Shown here piece after piece: positions 22,855 to 33,174 of a stretch of 64,000 bases of DNA. The position numbers were made by a program, and so were the translations under genes. The first letter of the stretch is position 1; the number at the start of each line of letters is the position of its first letter. Under the pieces are notes generated by a model. It saw nothing but the letters and a program-made list of their open reading frames with translations. It did no database searches and was not told the DNA's origin. The stretch covers positions 62,001 to 126,000 of the forward strand of contig LATX02000010.1 of NCBI GenBank assembly GCA_001466705.2, written 5' to 3'. The DNA is from Moniliophthora roreri (lineage: Eukaryota; Basidiomycota; Agaricomycetes; Agaricales; Marasmiaceae).

Positions 22855-23440
22855 TCTTTATTGAATCGCGCTTTGCAACTTCTCGGCCTGGAGATCAACC
22901 TAGCTTCGCTCGCTCAGGAATCTTCATCGACTTGTCGAAAACGTACAAATCGACTCACACTAGCATTGCTATGTACTTTGTCTATAGTCCGCATTACCTT
23001 GCTGAAACTCAAGATCAGGTACTATACCTAACACTCGTGCGCTCCATCCCAATCACCTCCAATCGAGGCGATAAAGATCAGCGGTGCCGTGTAGACGAGC
23101 TACACGCCACTAACGAGGATTTTGTTCACCTGGCGAGGCGTCCGAGGTAGTCTCCTGTAAGCAGACTCAATCGCTCGTTCCTCGCTGTATCGTCCGTGGT
23201 GGTGTCAAATTGTTTTTCCTATGTTTGTTTCGTATGCTACCTTGAGCTGCGAGGCTGAGTTGAGCAGACCGACAAGGTTCAATTTAAGTGTTCGATTATC
23301 CTGTACTTTACACATCCTGTTGGTATCACACAAACGGGTATTAATTCCTCTTTGCATCTCTCCAAACCGATATCAATGGGACGTTATCTTGACCCTATCG
23401 TGGAGCATGAAATCGATCGACTCCCAACCCCGAGAACCAT
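22855..23440 (+). repeat. 3' flank repeat of SDR gene 1
   Basis: Shares ordered blocks with 26180-26670 in the same orientation: CTCGGCCTGGA-ATCAAC..., CTTCGCTCGCTCAGG, GCTCCAT...AATCACCTCCAATCGAGG, GCCGTGTAGACGAGCTACACGCCA and GAGCTGCGAGGCTG. Part also matches, inverted, the flank at 52440-52715. Confidence 0.65.
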
Positions 23441-25360
23441 ATTCAAATACGACATACCCTCAACACCTTCTCCGTCAACTCCCACAATTCTTGTTCTCCC
23501 TTCGTAGCGCCCTCGTGCACTTCACCGACAATCCTCGGCTTCTTCACGCCCTCCAAATAACCGCCCTTATACCTCTCCCACTGCGCCCACACTGCTTCAC
23601 CCGCTGCTGCAAATGCCGTCGTGTATCCCAAGCCTTCCTTTCCGTCTCTTTCTTCCTCGCGCGAGAGCAGTCGTTTAAGCGGTACAGGTAAATGAATATG
23701 CGCAGGTGAGAAGGAATGGGGTGAAGAGGAAGAAGGATCAACGGCCATAGCGATCATATTGGGTATACCCTCGGCGTTGATCAGGGTCTGGAGTTGTCGA
23801 GTCCACAGAAGACAAAGGAGTTTTGAGTGGCCTGTGAGTGCAGAGGAGGCGAATATTAGTGCCAAGGTTCGTAAATGAACGAGCCAAGAGATAAAGGGCA
23901 AAGGGTAGGCGTAAATACTCTAACCCTTGCCCAAAGCAACACGAAGAAGCGCGAAATGAAGGAGTGAGAACGGTGTGCCAAGAGGTAGCATGGTCAACAG
24001 GGCGTAAAACCGGAGCACCCAAGAATTAAGACGAGAATGAAATGGAGAAAGACACTTACAATATCGCAAAAACCCTGACGGCAACCTTCTGCCTCTCACA
24101 TTCAGATCATCCACCGTCCTGAACCTCCTCGACGTTGGTATTAACTTGTGTGTTGCCGGTACGACATTCACAATCCTCACATCCGCATTGGCGTTTTCTG
24201 CTGCAGTTTTTGCGAGTAGAGGGAGCAGTTCACGGGTGAAAACAAACGGTGAGATGTAGCTATCCAACTCATCAGCATTACGTCGCACCAGAAGTCCGAA
24301 AAAAAAAGACTTACTTGAACGTAACCAACTCTGTCAAACCCCAACTATTCATGCTTTCCTTCCCTTTTCCTTTCCCTTCAACTATCGCAGCATTATTAAC
24401 CAAAATATCCAGTCGTCCCTCTTTCCAAAACTGTCTCGCAGCATCTCTAGCTTTTTTTGGATCACTCAAGTCAAGAGGGAGCCATAGAACTTCTCCGTAG
24501 CCGTACCCAAAGTCCCATAGAAGGCTCTTTATTATAGATATGGGTTCAGTAGGGGATGCCAAGTATACACGTGCACCAGATCGTAAGAGATGTAGTGTGG
24601 TATGATAAGCATTCGTATCGCTGTGAGAAGAAATCAGCATGTCGAAAGTGTGTAAAAGAAAGGGATAACTTACTCCTTATCACTGAACGTAACGATGGCG
24701 ACTTTTCCACGGAGATCTTGAGGATTGATTGAGGTGATAGGTGTGGGGTCTACATATTGGGTGGTAAGCACGTTAATATAGTGTCTTTGCAATGCCGAGG
24801 ACGGATGTAACAGGATGCGGAGGGAGGCGGAGAAAGGTGGTACGGCAAGAAGAGTGGTCATAGAAAGTCCACCTGTTGGCCGAAGTGATGTGATGGAGAA
24901 CTCGACTGAAGGAAACGTGGCGTAGCACCTTTCGAGTACAGCTCCGTGCTGATGCCGGACTCTCAAAAATAATCCGTGGTCTCGTCCCCGGTGACGTTCT
25001 CGCGTTATACTTGTCCCGCTCTAAAGGGAAAACGTAGGAAGGAATAGGAATACTCCTGATCCGAATGGTGAGTGCTGAGCGTTTGTATATGGAGAAACGG
25101 AGTAATGTAATGTAAGGGAGTACTTGAGGCCTTGAGGAGCAGTGAAGAGACTTTTACTTCGTTACTGCGACCCATTTCCAATACAATCGATCAGGAAGGT
25201 GCAAGTCGGTCTGCATGGTGATCGAGTGCATGCAGTGAAGGTGTTTGGGACATGGAGGTGCAATTTCAAATCGCAGACGGCTGAAGCAAGACTATAAGCG
25301 CCTGCATGCTCCACGATCCATGACATCCACTGATTTCCTTTCCAATCCCTCCATTGATAC
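23090..25360 (-). repeat. Inverted duplication arm 1 (SDR gene 1 unit)
   Basis: Nearly identical to 50540-52715 in the opposite orientation over the whole SDR gene and its upstream DNA. Both arms end upstream in GAGGGATTGGA and TGGATGTCATGGATCGTGGAGCATGC blocks, differing there by an indel. Beyond the stop codon, similarity continues for about 280 bp with many indels. Confidence 0.9.
23443..24861 (-). CDS. Short-chain dehydrogenase/reductase-like protein, copy 1
   Basis: Rossmann-fold oxidoreductase family, about 330 aa after removing three introns. Family features: strand DLRGKVAIVTF; LRSGARVYLAS; the DLSD acidic motif; DILVNNAAIVEGKG (NNAA, the NNAG equivalent); the helix FTRELLPLLAK; the strand VRIVNV; and the catalytic YxxxK, formed as Y-C-H-S-K across an intron (GTAAGT...CTCACAG, about 229 nt). 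The Gly-rich cofactor loop (TGxxxGIG) is replaced by TFSDKDDTNAYHT. Mushroom relatives resemble retinol dehydrogenases. The start is taken at M of MTTLLAVPPF (24861); an upstream in-frame reading extends further. The product differs from copy 2 at only about ten residues. Substrate is unknown, and activity is doubtful given the altered Gly motif. Confidence 0.8.
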
Positions 25361-25369
25361 TGACGAGCT

Positions 25370-25520
25370 ACCACGACAAGATATATGAGAAAAATCCAGC
25401 GTTGGTCACCCTCTCCTTGTCACGAAATTCTCGAGATTCAGGAGTATTGCGACTGCGAGTACGAACTTGTATTCTGCACCCGTTACTGTGCGTGCTCCTT
25501 CGTGAATCCTTGCAACATGG
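25370..25520 (+). repeat. Dispersed repeat, partial copy C
   Basis: Shows the GAAATTCTCGA...TTGCGACTGCGAGTAC-AA-TTGTATTCTGC-CC-GT-ACTG-GCGTG-T block shared with copies A and B, but shorter and more diverged. Confidence 0.5.
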
Positions 25521-25579
25521 TTGGAAGGTAAGCGTCTCATCAACACCAACCAACCACAACCTTAATCTCCGCGATTCAG

Positions 25580-25800
25580 GTGAGTAGTTGGACCCTTCGT
25601 TGCTGCACGCTGCTTACAATAATGAACCAGCAACTCGACAACTCGACTAGCAAATTCAAAATCCGAATAAAATCCGATTGGCGACACTCATCCGTCAACT
25701 GCTGCAGCTTCCTTTCTCCCTTAGTACCGCCCTCGCCCCATCGATCCTCGGCCTCTGCACACTCCAAGGTCTTGAATTCTCGACATCGGATCATTTTACG
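25580..25800 (-). pseudogene. Relic of the SDR C-terminal coding region
   Basis: The minus-strand reading includes EAEDRWGEGGTKGERKLQQLTDE, which aligns with the SDR C-terminus KKPRIVGEV-EGATKGEQELWELTE. At DNA level the block CGCCCTCG...ATCCTCGGC...CACTCCAA matches 23510-23565. The rest of the gene is absent. It is a decayed third copy of the SDR unit. Confidence 0.6.
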
Positions 25801-26179
25801 CGTTATGATGGTGTTTGGTATTATAAGAGGATGACTACGTGACTAGAGTACGACTTCTGGAGATGGGATTTGGTAGGCGAAGTGGTGCGTGAATACTCAT
25901 TTTGTCATTCGTTTGGCAATTGTGTATTCTGAAACCTAGATAGTTCGAGTATCATTCGCAATAAATGGATGTCGAACTCTCTGCGCTACAACCCTTCCAA
26001 GCTTTGCTGTCCCCCGACTGTGCCAAGCTCAATCTATCCTGGCGATTAATACCCCCTGTGAAAGAGGTTCATCCCAGGGTCAATTCAAATGAGTACATCT
26101 CCGATCTTCATTGTCCGCTACATTCTGCTGTATCGTCTTTTGGAGTCCCTCCTTATTTTCTGGTCTAGGAAGTCGATTT

Positions 26180-26720
26180 TTGTTAAATTACGCTTCACAG
26201 CCCCTCGGCCTGGAAGTCAACACAGCTTCGCTCGCTCAGGGATCTTCATGGACTCATCATCAACTCACACTAGGACCCCTCTGCGAAGACTTTGACTACA
26301 GTTTGCATCACCTTGCTGAACCTCACGATGAGGTACTACACCTAATGCTCGTGCGCTCCATTTCAATCACCTCCAATCGAGGTGTTAAAGATCAATAGTG
26401 CTAGCTCTGATTGCACGAAAAGGCGTATTTTCTTACTCCTCTGGCAGTTACAGTATACAAAGGGTCTTGCTGCCGTGTAGACGAGCTACACGCCACGAAC
26501 GAGGGGTTTGTTCATCGGGCAAAGTATCCGGGACGGTGTCAAATCATTTCTTTACTATATATGTTTCGTACGCTACTTGAGCTGCGAGGCTGCATTATCC
26601 TGTTGGTATCATACAAACGGGGTATTTATCCCTCTCCTCATACCTATTTTGGCATCTATTGAGCATGGCCTGTATTTGCCTCATTTCATGGGCTTAGGGA
26701 TATCAATCTTTGTGGTCGAG
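26180..26720 (+). repeat. Orphan copy of the SDR 3' flank
   Basis: Same orientation and block order as 22855-23440, but followed by the 3' region of the membrane-protein gene instead of an SDR gene. It also matches, inverted, 52530-52715, including the AAACCCCTCGTT block. Nothing else is recognised between 26720 and 27120. Confidence 0.6.
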
Positions 26721-27120
26721 AGGGAACCTGCTAGAGGTCGTCACTCCAAGTCCGACAGAGGCTATCAACGACTCTGACTAGAATGGCATCGACGACGTCA
26801 TAAAGTATAAAATACACCGAAATACTCACTACAACATAAGTATACCACAAGGAAGTAACAACATCAAAAAAGGAGCATGAAGGGACAGACAGCGAAAAAG
26901 TGAGCAATTGCAGGTTGTTGTGGGGTTAGGAATGAATGCCACGTGCGTCGACATGAACGGTTGAAAAAGCGCGTGAAGAATTTATGAAAAAAAAAAAAGC
27001 ATCGATAATCCATATCGACTCATGCAGCATGCAAATAACTAGAATGATAGAATAAAACGTCCAAAGATCCACTTGAGATTGGCGGAAGAAAGAAACTGAA
27101 TTTCAGAAGCACCTCTACTC

Positions 27121-29740
27121 TCACCCTCTTTGTGGTGGTGGCATGTCGGGAATGAGTACATGCATCATCTGCTTTCCACCTTTCAGGCTGCCCATGCTAT
27201 CCTTGTTCAAGAGCTCGTGCTGCCTGTACACGTTCATCTGCCCCTCGCTTATACTCTCTGTATGGCTCTTGTGCTTCCCCTCACTTCCACGCAACGTCGT
27301 AGCTGTCTCGCGCGTCGATGTAGGCGAGACTGGTGTTGCGGGAGAAACAGGCGAAGGAATAGAAGATGCTGAGGCATTGTTGTGTTTGTGGGTCGGAGTG
27401 AGGTCGATGGGTGCAGTGGTGAAATACGATGGATCATCAAGAGAGTATGAAGGAACAGGTTTTCTAGGTGTGCGCCTCGACCTTCCAAAAGTGTTTGTGC
27501 TGTCGTTAGTTGGCTGACTCTGTGTCGCTTGCATGAATGTTGGCTCTGCAGGTATGTCGTATAGTTCCGCCGACGGATCGTGCATCGATTTGGACCTCTG
27601 TATCTTACTACTACGATCGCTGGACGATGACGTGAAAGTTAACAGAGAATCGTTCTGAGGCGTCTCCGGTACGCTCTGCGGCGTCGAGGAATGCGGGAGG
27701 GGGCTATTCGGGTGATACATGCTAAGTAGTGTCTGAGCCCTCTCTCGTTCGCCTCGTTGTGAATCACGATCTCTGGAGGCAGAATACGAATGTGACTGTG
27801 TTCTCGCACGTTCACGTTCAAAGGTACTGCTGTTATCGTCTGGGGTGTGTAAGCGGTTACCGCGGGAGTTTCGTCTACTAGGAGGATCCGAGCTAAGAGA
27901 GGAGTGACCAGCTACGGCACCAGCCGAACTTCTCGTCGAATCGTAATGTAGATTCGAAGAGGGGACAGGGGAAGGAGAAGGTGCCACAGAAGACGGCTCG
28001 TATGCAATCGGAATGACACCCATCACTCCACTGCTGTCTCTGTGCGTGTGTATGGTTCCATGCAAGCCATACACCACACTGTCTGAATCATTTGTAGCTG
28101 TTTCCGGATCCGAGAAAGGCGAGCGGAAGACGGGCAGTCCATGAGAGGAAGTGGTGAGGTCTCGATCGCGCATTGAAGAAGTCGCACTTCCTCCAGCTGA
28201 AATCGGGGACAGAGGTACACCGCCACCAAGGACTCTCTCATCGTATGCGTAATCATCCTCAGTACCATGGAACGCCGAGCTGCTTGTCATAGTTGAAGTA
28301 GCGCTGAGCATTCCTCCGATAGATTCGGTGTGAGAGTTATGCCGGGAGTTGGCATAGTAAGGCTTTTTAGTCTTTGATTTCCTGTTCGCTACGGGCGGCG
28401 ATGGCGGGGACGTCTTCCTAGCACCGAAGAATCCAGCCACACTTCCAACGACACCGGCACTGACTGACGTGCCACTCGATGCGGCGTTCGCATTGACTGT
28501 CGTCGGACCGCCACTCTTGGACCGCGACCGTTGATGGCCATCACGAGAGAAGCCACCAGCTGCGAGCGCAAGACCAGACTTCGCTATGCTGCTATCACTT
28601 CCAGAAGCCTTCTGACCAACAGCTGACATGACTGCTTCGTTGCCAGCGCCATTAGCACGCGCACCGCCGGAGGCTTTGTCAGTGAAAGATCCCGATCCGA
28701 GTTTTCCCCAGGCACCCAAAAATCCCGGTTTACCACTTCTGTTATTACCCCCTTCACGGTCGCCAGAAATACCGGCCTTGTTACGCCGATATCTCAGGCA
28801 TAATAATACCGCAGCAACGATAGCAAGCAGGGCGACACCACCTACTACACCGCCAGCTATAGCACCTGCGTTCACGTGTGATTGTGCAGCTTCAACAGGA
28901 GCAGAAGTGTTTTCGGAGCCTTGCCCACTGCTAGTGGGGCTTGCAGTGGGGCCGGCGGTGGGAGAAGGTGAACCAGTAGGCGACACGATGAGACAAGATA
29001 CGTCGGCACCGTTTCGTACGAAAAGAGGTTGTGTATGAGCTGATAGTGAGGGCGGGTTTGCGGTGTCAGTAAAGGTGGCGATTATAATGTACCATCCTTG
29101 AGGTACGGTAACTTTTGGCCATGTAAAGGACTCCAAGTCAGGGCTTAGAGATGTGGCAATTGTGGTCATTATTATGGAGTCGGAATCAGGTACCGCACGA
29201 GCCGCTCTGGTACGCGGACCACCGACACCTCCACCCGGGACCGGTATGTCGTTGGAGAAAGTATTAGAGGCAGTGTTACCAGAACCACTGGATGTAGGAG
29301 GACTGCCCTGTTCAACTCCGACATTGGTAATAGTGAGTGTGATGGGTGCTCCTGGGCCTGCAAATGTCCATGTTATTGGAGCGAGTTCGCAGGTAGTGAG
29401 GGGATCGATGACACCGAAGATGAGAATCGGAGTTTCTGAAGGTTGGGCACCGGTACTAGTACGAGCTAGGTGGGAATGGGATCAGATATCTAGGTTTTGA
29501 CAAGACACAGTTGTGAGTATACCTGGAGGGAAGGTGTTAGGAGGGAAGATAGGCGTGGTTTCTGTGAGAAAAATCAGTGTTTTAATACATATAGTTGATG
29601 CAACCACACCACTAGAAACACGCACCTTGTCGAGCAAAATGATCACCATTCACGTTGAATTCACGACGATCCCTCTTTGAATCCGCCACAGTCAAGCAGG
29701 GCAGTAGTGCTGCTAGTATGAGTGTGAAAGCCAGCATCAT
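27121..29740 (-). CDS. Single-pass membrane protein with Ser-rich tail
   Basis: About 800 aa in three exons. Exon 1 encodes a signal peptide (MMLAFTLILAALLPCLTVAD) and NVNGDHFARQ. A short exon ETTPIFPPNTFPP follows, then, after a GTATAC intron, the main exon. The ectodomain contains ITWTFAGPGAPITLTITN and GWYIIIATFTD, beta-strand-like segments. Next come a Ser/Thr/Pro stalk (SPTGSPSPTAGPTASPTSS) and a transmembrane helix AGAIAGGVVGGVALLAIVAA followed by the RYRRNK stop-transfer. The cytoplasmic tail of about 500 aa is Ser/Arg-rich and disordered. The layout resembles fungal wall-stress sensor or Mid2-like proteins, but no WSC domain is visible. The function is therefore not assigned; a surface sensor or adhesion role is an inference from topology. 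Confidence 0.75.
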
Positions 29741-30887
29741 CTTGAACCGAGCTAGCTCGAAACGACCTGGGCAGCTGCAAATTCCTATTTAGTTTGCCGA
29801 AGTATCTGATGAGAAATAGATAATACCGGATGAGGACCTAGAGATTGGAGCAGAAAGGGGGAGGAACTTGCCTGAACGAAAAGTTGTCGCTGAGACTTCG
29901 AGGATGATGGTGGTGAGAGGAAGAGAACACTCTGGATCTAAAATCACGCCTGTCGTTCATCACATGCACTGCCGAGAGCGAAGTATTTCCCAAAATTCAG
30001 CGATGGCAGCTATTGTCAACCAATGATTTCTAATTTATTGTCCTTCCCTTTGCAAGTTATAGAATCTCTTTTATCTTGCCTCGATTTCGCTCGTATCGCA
30101 AGCGATAACAGGCGCTGGTCAACTTTGACTGTTCACTGCGGGACGGGTAAAAAAAAATGAGGTACACATATATATACGTAACTCCCCTATTTTAAAAATT
30201 TGCCGATCTACCTCTACCTCTACCCGACCCGACCTCAGGTCTAAACTCATTTGAGCACTCCGAGTCACCGCGGTGCTAGCGTATATACTGCAGTACATTG
30301 GTTTCCATACTGCTTCCATGCCTCAACACTGGCGATGCACCCACCATCTGTGGTTGCCGGATCATCCGTGATTGAGGATTTCAGGAAACCATTGGAGTCT
30401 GGACACTTGCGCGCGCGCTATCCACCAATGATCCACCTCTACCGGACCCGGAGCATCCGGAGGGCGGCGAACAGCCTGAGGGAGCATATCGCAAACCAGG
30501 GGCTATGTACTAGGAGGCCATGAGCGCACAGTACTTATGCAGGGGCTACTATTACGCTACTGGTGAGGCCATGGGCCACAATGGACTCTTGCGACACTAC
30601 GTCATTGGAACACAGCGCGAGTCCCCACCTCGCAGTGCAGTGATGGAGAAGGCTAGCCATAGCAATGTCTTTTCAGGGAAACCCTCATCCGGCGGCACTA
30701 CGACGCAACAGCTTCGGTGTTCTGGATGACTATCTTCACGCATCTGTTATTCCGACACACTCTTCTCAGAACACTTGGATTGCTCGAAATACCTTACATA
30801 AATGTCCAAACACACTGTGACACCAAATTCACCTGATCACTTGCGCAGTCACCATGCTGTGCAGGCCTGAGGCTGGTCCCAACATGT
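29741..30887. other. Intergenic region, no supported gene
   Basis: Contains the promoter of the membrane-protein gene and short plus-strand ORFs (30251-30729) without domain features. A Pro/Glu-rich frame near 30430-30510 looks like a decayed coding fragment, perhaps from a mobile element, but cannot be assigned. Confidence 0.4.
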
Positions 30888-32567
30888 TTAGAAAAGAATC
30901 CCCGCTCCTCTTTCTTCAATCTGCTCCCTCGCGTCACTTCCCTTCTCAGTCGAGCGCCCGACTATCGTCACCCGTGCTCCCGCATCACCCATCCATCGTA
31001 AGCTCCCTGTTAATGTATCGATGAGATCTTCCTTCCAATCAAGGAAGATGACCTCAATCGACTTGATACAATCAACGCCAATATCTGAAGCATACGCCAG
31101 GTGAGGGATCCAACGCGACATGACGGCGTCGGAGAGCGCATGCTCATCTAGCGAGTCAGCATGAACAACAAGCTTGAGGTTGGTGAGCCTGGGAAGGAAG
31201 AAACTGCTGGTGTGCTCATGATCCACCAATAAACTCTTGAGAAAAAATCGAGTAACAATCTGGTTTCTGGGGTTCGTCTCCGTCGGGTATTCCTCGAGCG
31301 AGAGTGTTTTCAAGTGGGGCATAAAACGTAAAAGACGGATGATTTGTTCGTCGGAAATCGGGACCCACTTGAAGGTGAGTGAAGTGATGGAACAGGACGA
31401 TCGCGAAAGAAAGTTTATAATGGCAACTTCATCCCACTCCTTCCGCACAGCTAGCGGTTTTGCCAAAATATCCTGGCCGTGGAGTTCCAGCTCTGACAGC
31501 CGCGGCAGCGTCGAGTTTTGGAAAATACAATAAAAGTGTTCATTCTCCTCAACCTCCATGATTGAGAGCTTTTTGATACTAGGAAGTGTGACGTGATCTC
31601 GATAAACGGCATGAGGCGGAATCCCTTCAAAATCGCCAATGGAGAGCAATTCCAGATGTTCGGCATTGCAACACAAGGACAGCAAGGGAAGCGCAAAAAA
31701 CGCGATGCTGTGGTATAACTGGAGTGTTTTGATTTGGTGCCATGGCAGAACACATGTAGTTGTGATCGGGCAGGCGGGCTGAACGGAAAGGGAAGAGAGC
31801 TTGGGACAATCACTGAGCAAATCCCAGTGAAACTGATTCTGCTCTTCTTCTGGATCCCCAGCAATATCCAAGGCGCTGAGAATAGGCAAATTTCCACGAA
31901 GGCGCTGGAAAAGGTTGGAATGAAGATCCGCTTGTTTGATTCCCCAAATCCTCAGACTATGCCAGCGCTCCGACTGCTGTACAAGAGCAGTCAGGCTAGG
32001 CTTAGTAGCATCATTGATAGCTTGATCCTCAAAATATAGAATGAGGCTCAATGGCGAGCTCTTAGAACGGCCGAGAAAAAGATGGGTGAGGGATGTCAAG
32101 GCGTGATAATCTTCTTTCCATTCCTCAAAACGAATGCATATCTGTGACCATAATGTCGGCATTGATAGAGCGTTTTCCCTCCAGCGACTGCAAGTCGAAG
32201 ATATGGCCAAGACCGGCGAAGCACTGGTCGGTGACAATTGGAGCCAGTTTCTTGTGCAGCAGAATGTGAAAATGTGTCGTAAAATTTCCGGAGGTACTCG
32301 GTGAATGGGTGATAGTAAGGAACGATATTTCGCAACCTTCTGCCTCAACCCGTCTCTCCTATGCTCCAAAGAAAGGATGGCCGACTTGAGTTTGTGGATT
32401 TCAGTCTGATAACCCTTTATTTCCATCTCGGCATCATGCAGGAATTGCGATACGACCATGCGATCCGACAGCGAGACTGTTACATGAAATAGCCTTTCCA
32501 AGGCTAGCGAGCGTGAGGATAAAGATGAGGGTGCTCCCGGATTGCTCGAGTCTAAATGAGTTTCCAT
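30888..32567 (-). CDS. F-box protein, second copy of the coiled-coil family
   Basis: Single-exon gene of 559 aa. The N-terminus has a coiled coil (EIKGYQTEIHKLKSAILSLE) and then the F-box: LSPIHRVPPEILRHIFTFCC, followed by AISSTCSRWRENALSMPTLW. The remainder carries irregular leucine-rich strands (LSALDIAG, LSSLSVQPA, IKKLSIMEVEEN, LKTLSLEEYP). Predicted SCF ubiquitin-ligase adaptor; substrate unknown. It belongs to the same broad family as the gene at 12940-14619 but lacks the N-terminal CxxCG motif and is clearly divergent. ATG 32567 is the only good start and lies directly before the Ser-rich leader. The intergenic region 32568-33174 shows no coding signal. Confidence 0.85.
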   Translation of the reverse strand: METHLDSSNPGAPSSLSSRSLALERLFHVTVSLSDRMVVSQFLHDAEMEIKGYQTEIHKLKSAILSLEHRRDGLRQKVAKYRSLLSPIHRVPPEILRHIFTFCCTRNWLQLSPTSASPVLAISSTCSRWRENALSMPTLWSQICIRFEEWKEDYHALTSLTHLFLGRSKSSPLSLILYFEDQAINDATKPSLTALVQQSERWHSLRIWGIKQADLHSNLFQRLRGNLPILSALDIAGDPEEEQNQFHWDLLSDCPKLSSLSVQPACPITTTCVLPWHQIKTLQLYHSIAFFALPLLSLCCNAEHLELLSIGDFEGIPPHAVYRDHVTLPSIKKLSIMEVEENEHFYCIFQNSTLPRLSELELHGQDILAKPLAVRKEWDEVAIINFLSRSSCSITSLTFKWVPISDEQIIRLLRFMPHLKTLSLEEYPTETNPRNQIVTRFFLKSLLVDHEHTSSFFLPRLTNLKLVVHADSLDEHALSDAVMSRWIPHLAYASDIGVDCIKSIEVIFLDWKEDLIDTLTGSLRWMGDAGARVTIVGRSTEKGSDAREQIEERGAGILF

Positions 32568-33174
32568 GAAGGGAGGCTATAAATTTGCTGGCAACAGTCA
32601 ATTAGTGAAGAATATGTATTGAAAAGCCAGAAGAATCGTACGTACTGAGTTGATAATAGTTCAGAATCAAGACAGCAGCTAGCGCGCTATCATTTTCATT
32701 GTCAATCGGAGATGGAGCAAAAGATGCCTGCCGTGTCTCATGTCCATTCTGAAGCGCTACGATCATTGATGCTTTTGATCATCTCCCGGACTCTGGCTAT
32801 AATTAGTAGTCCTCAGTTATCGCACGGAGAGGTAATACAACTGCCTGGACCCCGGTCGTGAGTCACTTGTTCTAGGATGGTTGATGCTATTCGTTCAAGT
32901 GCCGACTCCGTAAAGACAGGATGTAGCACAAATGTAGGTGAGTGAATCGTAAATGAGATGCAGTAGTACAGTGTGTGATAGAGTGAAAGGAAGAAATATA
33001 AAAGGTTTCGCGAAAGGGGAGACGGTCCGAAGGGAAAGGGAAGGTGGTGGTGGCGTCGATGAGAGAGAGAAAGGAACCATAATTTAAGGATAAGCATTGA
33101 ATGAATATATGCCGTGAAACGAAGGAATGAATGCGAGATAACAGAGAGAGAAAAGCAGATGAAAAAACCATTGA

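Noticed and set aside
23738..24022. Small ORF inside SDR gene 1 (also present in copy 2)
   Set aside because: Lies mostly in the third SDR intron and runs into exon 4 in another frame. It has no domain, and its conservation follows from the duplication.
28628..29038. Plus-strand ORF within the membrane-protein gene
   Set aside because: Antisense shadow of the Ser/Thr/Pro stalk and transmembrane region.
30251..30729. Possible retroelement or small genes upstream of the second F-box gene
   Set aside because: No protease, reverse transcriptase, integrase or zinc-knuckle motif and no LTRs seen. Composition alone is not enough.
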